This document shows, piece after piece, positions 10,422 through 19,527 of a stretch of DNA of 64,000 nucleotides. The DNA is from Holophagales bacterium (GTDB lineage Bacteria; Acidobacteriota; Thermoanaerobaculia; UBA5066): NCBI GenBank assembly GCA_016714815.1, contig JADKBZ010000033.1, forward strand, positions 1 through 64,000, written 5' to 3'. Numbering within the stretch: the stretch's first letter is position 1; the number at the start of each line of letters is the position of its first letter. The notes beneath the pieces are model-generated. The model had not been told where the DNA came from. It saw nothing but the letters and a program-made list of their open reading frames with translations, and did not search any database. The position numbers and the translations under genes are program-made.

Positions 10422-12194
10422 TCAGCCGCGCGAGCTCGGCGTTTCGGCCGCCGCCGCGAGGAGCTGCCTCGCCTGGCGCCGCGCGGCGTCGGTGAGAGAC
10501 GCACCCGCCAGGAGAGCGGCGATCGCCTCGACGCGTCCCTTCTCGTCGAGGTCCGTCACCACCGTCCGGGTCCGCCCGCCGGAGACTTCCTTCCGCACCG
10601 AGAGGTGCCGATCCCCCGCGGCTGCGACCTGGGGCAGGTGGGTCACGACGAGGATCTGCTCGTGCGCGGCGAGGGTCTTCAGCTTGCGCCCGACGGCCTC
10701 GGCCGTCGCGCCGGAGACCCCCGCGTCCACCTCGTCGAAGACGAACGTCCGCACGGGGCCTCCTCGGCGGCTCCCCCGCTTGCCGACGCGCCCCGCCTCC
10801 GCCTCCGCGAGCGCGGCCGCCACGCCGAGCTGGACCCGCGAGAGCTCGCCTCCCGAGGCGATCTTCGCGAGCGGCCGGGGAGGCTCTCCCGGGTTCGGGG
10901 CAAAGGCGAGCGTGACGGCGTCGAGTCCGTGCGGGCCGAAGGCCACGTGCTCCTCCCCGGCTAGGAACGGACTGTCGGGGACTCCCTTTCGGGAGACGTC
11001 GACGCGGAACGAAGACGACAGGAACGCGAGGTCGGAGAGGTGCTTCTCCACGGCCTTCCCGAGCCGCGGCGCGGCGGCCGTGCGCGCGGCGGAAAGTTCC
11101 AGGGCCGCAGTCCGGTAGGTGGCGAACACCTCGCCTGCGGCCTTCTCCGCCTTGCGGAGCGCTCCCTCGAGGTCGGCCAGCTCGTCCCGTTCCCGGCCGA
11201 CGGCCTGGCGGTACGAGAGGACCTCTTCCAGGGTCGAGCCGTACTTCCTCCGGAGCTTGGCGAGGACGTCGAGCCGTTCGACGACGGTCGCGAGCCGCGC
11301 CGGGTCGGCCTCGAGCCGCTCGAGCTCGCGGGAGGTCGACGCCGCCACGTCGGAGACGCGTTCGATGAGCTCGTCGGCGATCGCGAGGCGCGAGGAGGCC
11401 TCCGGATCCACCTCGGCGAGGGCCACGAACGTCCGGCGCAGCGCCGTCAGGGCCGGCAGCGCGCCCCCGTCGTCCGACTCGAGCGCCGCGACGGCGTCCG
11501 CAAGGAGCCGACCTCGCTTCTCGACGCTCGAGAGCGCCACCTTCTCCCGTCCGAGGACTTCCTCCTCGCCCGCGACCGGGCCGGCACGGTCGATCTCGCC
11601 GATCCGGAACTCCAGCACCTCGAGCCGCGCGGGGCCGTCCCTGCCGAGCGCGGCGATCCGCTCCCGGTCCGAGTCCTTCTCCTTCCAGGCCGCGTGCAGG
11701 CGCCCGACCTCCGCAGCCCTCTCCGACAGCGCTCCGAACCTGTCGAGAAGCTCGCGCGGGGCGGCGGGGTCGAGGAGCTCGCGCGCCTCCGCCTGCCCGT
11801 AGAGGACGAGGAGCCGCGGCGCGAGCTCGGCCAGCGTGCGGAGGGCGGCCGGCGAGCCGTCGATGAACAGGCGCCCCTTCCCGCTCGCCGCGACCTCGCG
11901 CCTCACGACGACCTCGGACGGGCCGCGCACGCCCGGCTCCCTGAGACCCGCTGCGGCAAGCGATTCCGCGACGGCCGGATCGTCGAACTCGAACGACCCC
12001 TCGACGACGAGGCGTTCGGCCCCGCCCCGTACGAGGGCGGCGTCGGACCTCTCGCCCGAGAGGAGCGAGAGGGCGTCGACGACGAGCGACTTCCCCGCGC
12101 CGGTCTCTCCCGTCAGGACCGTCAGGCCGGTGTCGAGCGCGACGTCGACGTCCTCGAGGACGGCGAGGTCCCGGACTCGGAGGGTTGAGAGCAC
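10422..12194 (-). CDS. recN: DNA repair protein RecN
   Basis: RecN is an SMC-like ATPase that holds broken DNA ends together during recombinational repair. The protein starts LSTLRVRDLAVLEDVDV, has Walker A GETGAGKS at residues 29-36, a long coiled-coil middle, the ABC signature region LAKIASGGELSRVQLGVA, and the late Walker B FDEVDAGVSG followed by VTHLPQVAA. The start is GTG at 12194, chosen because the conserved N-terminus begins there; the longer open frame above it is antisense-type composition. Length 590 is at the upper end of the family. It follows pepA after 8 bases. Confidence 0.95.
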   Translation of the reverse strand: MLSTLRVRDLAVLEDVDVALDTGLTVLTGETGAGKSLVVDALSLLSGERSDAALVRGGAERLVVEGSFEFDDPAVAESLAAAGLREPGVRGPSEVVVRREVAASGKGRLFIDGSPAALRTLAELAPRLLVLYGQAEARELLDPAAPRELLDRFGALSERAAEVGRLHAAWKEKDSDRERIAALGRDGPARLEVLEFRIGEIDRAGPVAGEEEVLGREKVALSSVEKRGRLLADAVAALESDDGGALPALTALRRTFVALAEVDPEASSRLAIADELIERVSDVAASTSRELERLEADPARLATVVERLDVLAKLRRKYGSTLEEVLSYRQAVGRERDELADLEGALRKAEKAAGEVFATYRTAALELSAARTAAAPRLGKAVEKHLSDLAFLSSSFRVDVSRKGVPDSPFLAGEEHVAFGPHGLDAVTLAFAPNPGEPPRPLAKIASGGELSRVQLGVAAALAEAEAGRVGKRGSRRGGPVRTFVFDEVDAGVSGATAEAVGRKLKTLAAHEQILVVTHLPQVAAAGDRHLSVRKEVSGGRTRTVVTDLDEKGRVEAIAALLAGASLTDAARRQARQLLAAAAETPSSRG

Positions 12195-12202
12195 GGCCTT
12201 AC

Positions 12203-13714
12203 CTAGGAGGCGCGGTCCTTCAGCCAGCGGAGAGTCATGGCGAGGCCGATCGCCGTCGCGCCGGTGGCGTAGCCGGCGTGCTCGCGCTCGAAGTAGGCCG
12301 TCGGGGCGATGTCCACGTGGGCCCACGGGGTCTTCGGGTCGACGAACTCCTTCAGGAAGATCGCCCCGTTGATGGAGCCGCCGTACCGCCCGCCCGTGTT
12401 CTTGAAGTCGGCCCAGTCGGAGCGGATGTTCTCCTTGTAGTCGTCCCAGAGCGGGAGACGCCAGAGCCGCTCGTCGGTCCGCTCTCCCGCCGAGATGAGG
12501 GCGGCGGCGAGCTCCTCGTGGTCGCTGAAGAGAACCGACGCCTCGAGCCCGAGCGCGACGACGGCCGCGCCGGTGAGCGTGGCGTAGTCGACGATGACGG
12601 AGGGCGAGAACTGCTTCGCGTAATCGAGGGCGTCGGCGAGGACGACGCGCCCCTCGGCGTCGGTGTTGTCGATCTCGGCCGTCTTGCCGTTGCGGAACGT
12701 CACGACGTCGCCCGGCTTGTAGGCGGAGCCCGACGGCATGTTCTCCGTGAGGGGAGCGAGAGCGATCACGTTCACCGGAAGGCCGAGCTCCGCAGCCGCG
12801 AGGACGGCCCCGCAGGCGGTGGCCGCGCCCATCATGTCCCACTTCATGTCGCCCATCTTGTCGGACGGCTTGATCGAGATGCCGCCGGAGTCGAACGTGA
12901 CCCCCTTGCCGACGAGGACGACGGGCTTCTCGCCCTTCTTTCCGCCCCGGTGCTCCAGGATGACGAACCGGGGCTCCTCGGCGGCACCGCGGCTCACCGC
13001 CAGAAGGCCGCCCATCCGCTCGGCCTCGATCTGCTTCTTCCCGAGGACGGTGGCCTTCACGCCGCGCTTCTTCGCCGCCGCCTTCACGGCGTCGGCGAAC
13101 ATCCGAGGGACCATGTCGTTCGAGGGGGTGTTCCCGAGGTCGCGCACGAACGCGGCCATCGCGGCGACCTTCGAGGCCTCGTCGCATTCCTCCCGGAGCT
13201 CCTTCGGCGAGGCTCCGGCGAAGACGCCGCGACCCGCCGGGAGAGCCATCTCCGCGAGCTTCGCCGCGCCGTTCCCTCCGCTCTTGTAGCGCGGGAAGGA
13301 ATAGCCGGCCCCGAGCAGGCTGCGCGCCACGAAGTCTCGCGTCTCGGCCGGGCTCATCCGGAGGAGGGTGAACGGGAAGTCGACGAGAGCGGAGCGCTCA
13401 CCGTTCTTCTCGAGGGTCTTCACCGCCGCCCGCAGCAGGCCGCGCGCCTTGCGCGGAGCCATCTCCTCGCCCGTGCCGGTGCCGAAGAGGTAGAGGCGGC
13501 TCGCGGCGCCGTCCGCACCGAGCGGGACCGTCCAGGCGGACCCGTCGTTCCCGGCGTCGGGAGGAGCGCTCGCGCGGGCCACCTCACGGAGCTCGTCGGG
13601 CACGGTCTCGAAGCGGGCGGGGTCCTTCTTCTCGGGACGGGCGACGAAGGCGACGACGGCGTCGCGGCGGGCACCCTTCCTCTTCTCGGCGGGGGAAACG
13701 ATCTCGAGCTTCAA
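12203..13714 (-). CDS. pepA: Leucyl aminopeptidase (M17)
   Basis: Di-metal M17 aminopeptidase that removes N-terminal residues from peptides in the cytosol. The signature NTDAEGRVVLADAL is present, with the upstream metal-binding region VGKGVTFDSGGISIKP and KWDMMGAA. The start is a TTG at 13714 preceded by GGAGGAG with about six bases of spacing, giving 503 residues that begin LKLEIVSPAEKRKG; this matches family length, whereas the longer frame upstream does not look like protein. Divergent from purC with only 62 bases between starts. PepA homologues can also bind DNA, for which there is no evidence here. Confidence 0.93.
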   Translation of the reverse strand: MKLEIVSPAEKRKGARRDAVVAFVARPEKKDPARFETVPDELREVARASAPPDAGNDGSAWTVPLGADGAASRLYLFGTGTGEEMAPRKARGLLRAAVKTLEKNGERSALVDFPFTLLRMSPAETRDFVARSLLGAGYSFPRYKSGGNGAAKLAEMALPAGRGVFAGASPKELREECDEASKVAAMAAFVRDLGNTPSNDMVPRMFADAVKAAAKKRGVKATVLGKKQIEAERMGGLLAVSRGAAEEPRFVILEHRGGKKGEKPVVLVGKGVTFDSGGISIKPSDKMGDMKWDMMGAATACGAVLAAAELGLPVNVIALAPLTENMPSGSAYKPGDVVTFRNGKTAEIDNTDAEGRVVLADALDYAKQFSPSVIVDYATLTGAAVVALGLEASVLFSDHEELAAALISAGERTDERLWRLPLWDDYKENIRSDWADFKNTGGRYGGSINGAIFLKEFVDPKTPWAHVDIAPTAYFEREHAGYATGATAIGLAMTLRWLKDRAS

Positions 13715-13763
13715 GCGTGACTCCTCCGTGGCGATCGGTCGAGGGAGTCTAGCCGAGCCCGAA

Positions 13764-13769
13764 TAGAAT
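13764..13769 (+). promoter_or_regulatory. Candidate -10 box of purC (leaderless)
   Basis: TAGAAT lies seven bases before the purC ATG, so transcription would begin at or next to the start codon. No good -35 and no purine-rich ribosome site are seen. Confidence 0.4.
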
Positions 13770-13776
13770 CCGGGGC

Positions 13777-14682
13777 ATGCCGCGCGCCGCCCTCGACACC
13801 ACGCTCCTGCCGGGTCTCCCTCCTCCCCGCCGGGGCAAGGTCCGCGACGTCTACGATCTCGGAGACCGGCTCCTCGTCGTCGCCACCGACCGCATCTCCG
13901 CATTCGACGTGGTGCTCTCCCCCGGCATACCCGGGAAGGGCGCCGTCCTCACCCAGCTCTCGACGTTCTGGTTCCGGAAGTTCGGCGCGCTCGTGCCGAA
14001 CCACCTCGTCGAGACCGACGCCGCCGCCTTCCCGGCCGGGCTGTCTCCCCACGCGGGCCTTCTCGCCGGGCGCTCCGTCCTCGTGAAGAAGTGCCGCGTC
14101 GTCCCGTTCGAATGCGTCGCCCGCGGTTACCTCGCGGGCTCCGGCTGGAAAGACTACCGGAAGACCGGAGCCGTCTGCGGCGTCCCCCTCCCGGCGGGCC
14201 TCGTCGAGGCCTCGCGCCTTCCCGAGCCGGTCTTCACTCCGGCCACGAAGGCGGAGTCGGGGCACGACGAGAACGTCTCCTTCGAGACCATGGCGAGCGC
14301 GGTCGGGCACGAGCTCGCGGCGCGCCTGCGAGACCTCACTCTCGCGATCTACTCCGCCGCGGCGGCGTACGCTGCCGAGCGGGGCGTCATCGTCGCGGAC
14401 ACGAAGTTCGAGTTCGGACTCGACGAAGACGGCTCCGTCGTCTGGATCGACGAGGCGCTCACCCCGGACTCTTCCCGCTTCTGGCCCGCCCGCTCGTGGC
14501 GCGAGGGAGGCTCCCCCCCTTCCTTCGACAAGCAGTTCGTTCGGGACTGGCTCGAGACGTCCGGGTGGGACAAGTCCCCGCCGGCCCCCGCCCTTCCCGC
14601 CGAGGTCGTCGCGGGAACGCTGGCCCGGTACGTCGAGGCGTTCCGCGTCCTCACGGGAGACGAGCCCGTCCTGCCCGTCTGA
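13777..14682 (+). CDS. purC: SAICAR synthase
   Basis: PurC ligates aspartate to CAIR with ATP in purine synthesis. The N-terminus shows RRGKVRDVYDLGDRLLVVATDRISAFD, then ECVARGYLAGSGWKDY and the metal/ATP site DTKFEFGLDEDG. At 301 residues it is the longer yeast Ade1-like form rather than the 240-residue E. coli form. It stands alone on the plus strand. Translation seems to depend on a leaderless or very short leader. Confidence 0.97.
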   Translation: MPRAALDTTLLPGLPPPRRGKVRDVYDLGDRLLVVATDRISAFDVVLSPGIPGKGAVLTQLSTFWFRKFGALVPNHLVETDAAAFPAGLSPHAGLLAGRSVLVKKCRVVPFECVARGYLAGSGWKDYRKTGAVCGVPLPAGLVEASRLPEPVFTPATKAESGHDENVSFETMASAVGHELAARLRDLTLAIYSAAAAYAAERGVIVADTKFEFGLDEDGSVVWIDEALTPDSSRFWPARSWREGGSPPSFDKQFVRDWLETSGWDKSPPAPALPAEVVAGTLARYVEAFRVLTGDEPVLPV

Positions 14683-14982
14683 CGACTGGCGAGACGTTCG
14701 GGTGGGGGGCCCGGCGGCCGCGTCCGGGAGGGTCGAATCAGGCCTCTGTTTCGCCCCGATTCGGCCGCCGGCCCGCTTCTCACCGCACGCGTTCCGGCGT
14801 TCTTCCATCCTTGACAGGGTTCGGTCCCTGTTATCTATTCGGCCCGGATTTTCGTGACTTCCCGCCCTTCACATTTTCGCGCGTCAAGCGGAACTGCCGC
14901 CGGCATTCCGGCGCCAGGCCCGGCAGAACCGCGCGAAGAGACCGGAAAGGTGGGCTCGCACGCTGAGGAGGGAGGTTCATCA
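14683..14982 (+). promoter_or_regulatory. Promoter region of the secreted protease, with palindromic operator
   Basis: This 300-base gap holds TTGACA at 14811-14816 and, 17 bases on, TCTATT at 14834-14839, an acceptable sigma-70-type pair. Between them is a perfect inverted repeat, ACAGGG (14814-14819), six bases, CCCTGT (14826-14831), which touches the -35 box and is placed like a repressor operator. The predicted leader is about 140 bases and ends with GGAGG seven bases before the ATG at 14983. The rest of the gap shows nothing recognisable. Confidence 0.55.
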
Positions 14983-17900
14983 ATGAGGGTACCGCCAGGA
15001 AAACAGAGGACCGCCGCCGAGGTCGCAACTTCGCTGTTGCTGGTCCTCAACATGTGTCTCTGGAACGCGCCGGCCGGTGCGGCGCAGGCCCCGTCGCGGC
15101 CCGACGGCCGCTTCGGGGAGGAAGGGACCGTCAAGATCCGTGTCGCCACGCCCGAGGCACGGGGCGCCGCGGCGAAATCCGGACGAATGGTCGCCGACTA
15201 CGGCGACTTCGGCGTGTACGAAGTGGCCCGCAAGGCCGCAGAGGAGCTTGCAGCCACGGACGCCGCGGTCCAGGTGCTCGCTTCCGAGAACCTCATCGAG
15301 CTCAACTCGGGCAGCCTCGACACCTCCACGCGCGGCGTCAAGAGCCGCCCGCGCGTCCTGGCGGCCTCCGAGGGCAGCCGCCTCCACCTTGTCCAGTTCG
15401 CGGGTCCCGTCCGCCCCGAGTGGTACCGCGCGCTCACGGAGACGGGTGTCCGCGTCGTCAACTACATTCCCCGCAACGCCTACCTCGTCTGGGGCTCGGC
15501 CGCCCAGATCGCCAGCGTCCAGGCCCTGGCCGGCACGAGGCCCTTCGTCCAGTGGGACGGAGCCTACGGCGCCGACCTGAAGGTCCCCGCCAAGCTGGCG
15601 AAGGCTCTCGCCAACCCCGCGAGCGCGAGGGCTCTCGCCGCGGACGGCGAGAACCTCTACTCGATCCAGCTCGTCGAGGACAACGCCGTCAACACCGCGA
15701 CGCTCCGTACGATCGCCCAGCTGAAGCTCGGCGCGTACTACAACGAGTGGCGCTTCCTCGGCTACGTGAACGTCGTCGCCGGCCTCGCCCCCGAGAGCGT
15801 CAAGCTGGTCGCCGCGAGAGCCGACGTCGTGTCGATCCAGCCCTACGTGATTCCGGTCAAGCACGACGAGCGGCAGAACATCATCATGGCCGGTCAGGTG
15901 CCGCTGCCGGCCGCAAACCCGAACTGGCTCACCTGGCTCGCCGGGAAAGGCTTCACCCAGGCCCAGTTCACCGCCTCGGGCTTCGCGGTCGACGTCACCG
16001 ACAGCGGCATCGACAACGCGACGACGAGCCCGAACCACTTCGGCCTCCGGGTCGGGGGCGACCCGGCCGGAGTGAGTCGCGTCGTCTACAACCGTCTCGA
16101 AGGGACCGCTAACGCCGGCAGCACCATCCAGGGCTGCGACGGGCACGGGACCCTCAACTCGCACATCGTGAGCGGCTACGTTCCGGACGGCGGCATCTTC
16201 ACGGCGTTCCCCTACATGGACGCCGCCGGCTACCGCTACGGCGTCGGCGTCGCCCCGTTCGTGAAGGTCGGCTCGTCGGTCATCTTCGACCCGAACAACT
16301 TCACGGACCCCAACTACCCGAACCTCCAGTCGAAGGCCTACAACGACGGGGCGCGCATCAGCACCAACTCGTGGGGCGCAAACACCGGCGGCGCGTACAA
16401 CACCGACGCGCAGGCCTATGACGCCCTCGTCCGCGACGCTCAGCCGGCCGGCTCCACCTTCCCGGTGGCGGGCAACCAGGAGATGGTCATCGTCTTCTCC
16501 GCCGGCAACGCCGGGTCGGGCGCGAACACCATCGGGACGCCCGGAACGGGCAAGAACCTCCTCACGGTGGGCGCGGCCGAGAACGAGCAGGCGTTCGGGG
16601 GAGCCGACCAGTGCGGCATCGCCGACTCCGGCGCCGACAGCGCCAACGACGTCATCTCGTTCTCGTCCCGCGGCCCCTGCGACGACGGGCGCATCAAGCC
16701 CGACATCCAGGCCCCGGGCACGCACGTCTCCGGCGGCGTCTTCCAGGCGACGAACGTCAGCCCCGTCTCGGGCGTTGGCGTCGCCGGCGGCTGCTTCGAC
16801 GCGACCGGCGTCTGCGCCGGCCCCGGGACGAGCAACTTCTGGCCGCTCGCCCAGCAGTGGTACACCGCTTCCTCCGGCACGAGCCACTCCACGCCGGCGA
16901 CCGCCGGCGCCGCGGCGCTCGTCCGGCAGTACTTCATCAACAACGCCCTCACGCCGCCGAGCCCGGCGATGACGAAGGCGTGGCTGATGAGCTCCACGCG
17001 CTACATGACGGGCGTCGCGGCGAACGACACACTCCCCTCCAACAGCCAGGGGATGGGGATGGTCAACCTCGAGCGCGCCTTCGCGATGACTCCCACGAAC
17101 GCGATCATTCGCGACCAGGTCGGCGCCGACCTCTTCACGGCGACGGGTCAGGCCCGCACCTTCTTCGTCAACATCGTCGACGGCGGCCAGCCGTTCCGGG
17201 TGACCCTCGCCTGGACCGACGCTTTCGGCCCCACGTCGGGCAACGCCTACGTCAACAACCTCGACCTCGAGGTCACCGCCGGCGGGCAGACGTACAAGGG
17301 CAACGTCTTCACCGGCGCGAACTCCACCCCCGGAGGCACCGCCGACCCGCGGAACAACGTCGAGAGCGTCTTCCTCCCGGCGGGCGTCACGGGCACCGCC
17401 CTCGTCAAGGTCACGGCGACGAACATCGCCGGTGACGGAGTCCCGAACTCCGGCGGCGCGCTCGACCAGGACTTCGCCCTCGTCGTCGCCAACGCCGTCC
17501 CCGGCACCCCGGCGCCGATCGTGGGAGCCTCGGGCTCGTCGATCACGACCGAGAGCTGCGCGCCGGGCAACGGCGTCGTCGACCCGGGCGAGACGGTCAC
17601 CGTCAGCCTCTGCCTGCAGAACGCTGGCGGAGCCGCCGACACCACGGCAGCCTTCACGGGCACCCTCCAGGCGACGGGCGGCGTCACGAGCCCGAGCGCG
17701 GCGCAGACCTACGGCGTCGTCACGGCAGGCGGTGCGGCCGTCTGCCGGAGCTTCACGTTCACGGCCGCGGGGAGCTGCGGCGGCGACGTCGTCGCGACCC
17801 TCGACCTGCAGGACGGAGCCACGAACCTGGGGACGACGGCCTACACCTTCACCATGGGGCAGCTCAACACGGCCACCGCTCCGTTCAGCTCCGCGGTCCC

Positions 17901-18924
17901 CGTCACGATCCCGAGCTCGGGACCGGCCACGCCGTATCCGACGACGATCGCCGTCTCCGGGCTCACCGATCCGGTCCTCAAGGTCACCGTCACGCTCAAC
18001 GGTCTCAGCCACACCTGGCCCGACGACGTGGACGTCCTCCTCGTTGGTCCGACGGGCGCGAGCCTGATCGTCCTTTCGGACGCCGGAGGCCTCACTCCGA
18101 TCGTAAACGGGACCGTGACGTTCGACGACGCGGCCGCAGGCCCGGTTCCCGACGCCGGGCCCCTGGCCACGGGAACCTATCAGCCGACCAACATCGGCAC
18201 AGGCGACCCGTTTGCCGCCCCCGCCCCGGCACCATCCGCCGCGACGGCCCTCTCGGCATTCAACGGGCTCGACCCGAACGGCACTTGGAACCTCTACGTC
18301 GTGGACGACGCGTCCGGGGACACCGGAACGATGACCGGCTGGGCGCTGACGATCACCACCGGCCTGCGCGTCTGCTGCGTCGGCTGCACCGACACCGCCC
18401 TTCCCGTCGTCACGCCGCCGGCGGACCTCGCGATGATGCAGAGCACGTGCGACCTCGTCGCCCCGGCCCCGCACCCGCCGGCCGCCTCCTCCGGCACGAG
18501 CGCCCCGCTCCTGGCCTTCCTCAACGGAGGCACGGCCATCGACCCGCCGCCGTGCGAGTCGACCGCGACGATGATGGCGCCCGAGGTGAGCGGCCAGCCC
18601 GCCCTGGGCCACGTCTTCCCGGCCGGCACGCACGTCATCACCTTCCGGGCGCAGGACGTCGCGGGGAACATCGGGACCGCCACCGCGAACCTCACGGTCG
18701 CGGCCTGGATGGACCTCGACCAGAACGGCGCCGCGAACCTCCTCGACCTCATGATCCTCGGCGGCTACTTCACGGGCCGCGTCGTTCCCGGAGCGCCGGG
18801 CAGCCCGTGGACCGCGCCTCTGAGCTATGCCGACATCTCCAACCCGGTCGCAGGCGTCAACGTCATCGACCAGGTCCTCTTCCAGAACTACATGGTAGGC
18901 AACCTCGCCTGCCTGCCGCAGTGA
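14983..18924 (+). CDS. Secreted S8 serine protease with C-terminal dockerin-like domain
   Basis: A 1313-residue exported subtilisin-family protease. A signal peptide (LLLVLNMCLWNAPAGAA) is followed by a long propeptide-like region, then the catalytic domain: Asp340 in DVTDSGID, His388 in DGHGT, the oxyanion AGN loop, and Ser634 in SGTSHSTPATAGAAALV. Then come jelly-roll sequence, a CARDB-like segment, a proprotein-convertase P-like domain (about 986-1124, LNGLSHTWPDDVDVLLVGP) and a HYR-like segment. The C-terminus (about 1241-1313) is dockerin-like: loop DLDQNGAANLLD matches the calcium pattern D-x-D-x-N-G-x-x-N-x-x-D, and a second degenerate copy ends VNVIDQVLFQNYMVG. ATG at 14983 was chosen for its GGAGG. 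The next two genes encode cohesin-like secreted proteins. Confidence 0.9.
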   Translation: MRVPPGKQRTAAEVATSLLLVLNMCLWNAPAGAAQAPSRPDGRFGEEGTVKIRVATPEARGAAAKSGRMVADYGDFGVYEVARKAAEELAATDAAVQVLASENLIELNSGSLDTSTRGVKSRPRVLAASEGSRLHLVQFAGPVRPEWYRALTETGVRVVNYIPRNAYLVWGSAAQIASVQALAGTRPFVQWDGAYGADLKVPAKLAKALANPASARALAADGENLYSIQLVEDNAVNTATLRTIAQLKLGAYYNEWRFLGYVNVVAGLAPESVKLVAARADVVSIQPYVIPVKHDERQNIIMAGQVPLPAANPNWLTWLAGKGFTQAQFTASGFAVDVTDSGIDNATTSPNHFGLRVGGDPAGVSRVVYNRLEGTANAGSTIQGCDGHGTLNSHIVSGYVPDGGIFTAFPYMDAAGYRYGVGVAPFVKVGSSVIFDPNNFTDPNYPNLQSKAYNDGARISTNSWGANTGGAYNTDAQAYDALVRDAQPAGSTFPVAGNQEMVIVFSAGNAGSGANTIGTPGTGKNLLTVGAAENEQAFGGADQCGIADSGADSANDVISFSSRGPCDDGRIKPDIQAPGTHVSGGVFQATNVSPVSGVGVAGGCFDATGVCAGPGTSNFWPLAQQWYTASSGTSHSTPATAGAAALVRQYFINNALTPPSPAMTKAWLMSSTRYMTGVAANDTLPSNSQGMGMVNLERAFAMTPTNAIIRDQVGADLFTATGQARTFFVNIVDGGQPFRVTLAWTDAFGPTSGNAYVNNLDLEVTAGGQTYKGNVFTGANSTPGGTADPRNNVESVFLPAGVTGTALVKVTATNIAGDGVPNSGGALDQDFALVVANAVPGTPAPIVGASGSSITTESCAPGNGVVDPGETVTVSLCLQNAGGAADTTAAFTGTLQATGGVTSPSAAQTYGVVTAGGAAVCRSFTFTAAGSCGGDVVATLDLQDGATNLGTTAYTFTMGQLNTATAPFSSAVPVTIPSSGPATPYPTTIAVSGLTDPVLKVTVTLNGLSHTWPDDVDVLLVGPTGASLIVLSDAGGLTPIVNGTVTFDDAAAGPVPDAGPLATGTYQPTNIGTGDPFAAPAPAPSAATALSAFNGLDPNGTWNLYVVDDASGDTGTMTGWALTITTGLRVCCVGCTDTALPVVTPPADLAMMQSTCDLVAPAPHPPAASSGTSAPLLAFLNGGTAIDPPPCESTATMMAPEVSGQPALGHVFPAGTHVITFRAQDVAGNIGTATANLTVAAWMDLDQNGAANLLDLMILGGYFTGRVVPGAPGSPWTAPLSYADISNPVAGVNVIDQVLFQNYMVGNLACLPQ

Positions 18925-18946
18925 GTCGACGAGAAAGGTGAGAAAG

Positions 18947-19510
18947 ATGAACCGGATGAAGACCCTCACCCTTGCGCTCGCCGTCCTCGCCGCCGGCGCG
19001 GCGCCCCTTCACGGGGCGTCCCCGGCCGGGGCGGCCCGCTCCGTGGCGAGACCTGAAGCGGCCCAGCCGGAAGACTTCCCGGCGCCGCGCGCCGAAGGCG
19101 AGCTCGCCCGTCCGACGGCGTTCCGTCTTCCCGTCACGATCGACCTGACCGACGTCAAGATCGACGGGGCTCCGGCACCGCTCGGCGCCTACCTCGTCCG
19201 CGTCTCCTTCGACCCCGCGTCCGTGCGGCTGTCGTCGGTGCGCGGCGGCTCGGCGGCGAATTTCACCTCGGCCCCCGTCCACACCTTCCTCCAGAAGGCC
19301 AACGAGTCCGGCACCGTGACGCTGACCGCCATGAACGTGCAGGAAGACGGCCCGACGGGACTCGTGAACGTCGCCCGGCTCGCCTTCGTCGAGACGGTGG
19401 CCGGCGGACGCGACACCGTGAAGACCGAGATCGTCTCGGTCGTCACCCCGCTCCTCACCCAGGCCCGTGAGAACGAGCTGAAGGCGCACCCGATCGCGGT
19501 GGCGCGGTGA
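18947..19510 (+). CDS. Secreted protein with cohesin-like domain
   Basis: A 187-residue protein with signal peptide MNRMKTLTLALAVLAAGAAP. The mature part has the beta-sandwich pattern of cohesin-type carbohydrate/dockerin-binding modules: LPVTIDLTDVKIDG, YLVRVSFDPASVRLSSVRGG, then GTVTLTAMNV and LVNVARLAFVET. Cohesins bind dockerins, and the preceding gene ends in one, 22 bases upstream. The sequence is divergent and the call rests on pattern and context, so a generic Ig-like secreted protein is the alternative. ATG at 18947 is preferred because AAGG lies eight bases before it; a GTG nine bases upstream is also possible. Confidence 0.6.
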   Translation: MNRMKTLTLALAVLAAGAAPLHGASPAGAARSVARPEAAQPEDFPAPRAEGELARPTAFRLPVTIDLTDVKIDGAPAPLGAYLVRVSFDPASVRLSSVRGGSAANFTSAPVHTFLQKANESGTVTLTAMNVQEDGPTGLVNVARLAFVETVAGGRDTVKTEIVSVVTPLLTQARENELKAHPIAVAR

Positions 19511-19527
19511 AGCTCGAGAGGTTCGAG

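Noticed and set aside
13715..13903. Longer start for pepA at 13903
   Set aside because: The extra 63 residues are Arg/Gly-rich and run into purC; the TTG at 13714 has a ribosome site and matches family length.
14980..18969. A 1329-codon open frame antisense to the protease gene
   Set aside because: Composition follows the GC-rich third position of the plus-strand gene; no recognisable motifs, signal or ribosome site.
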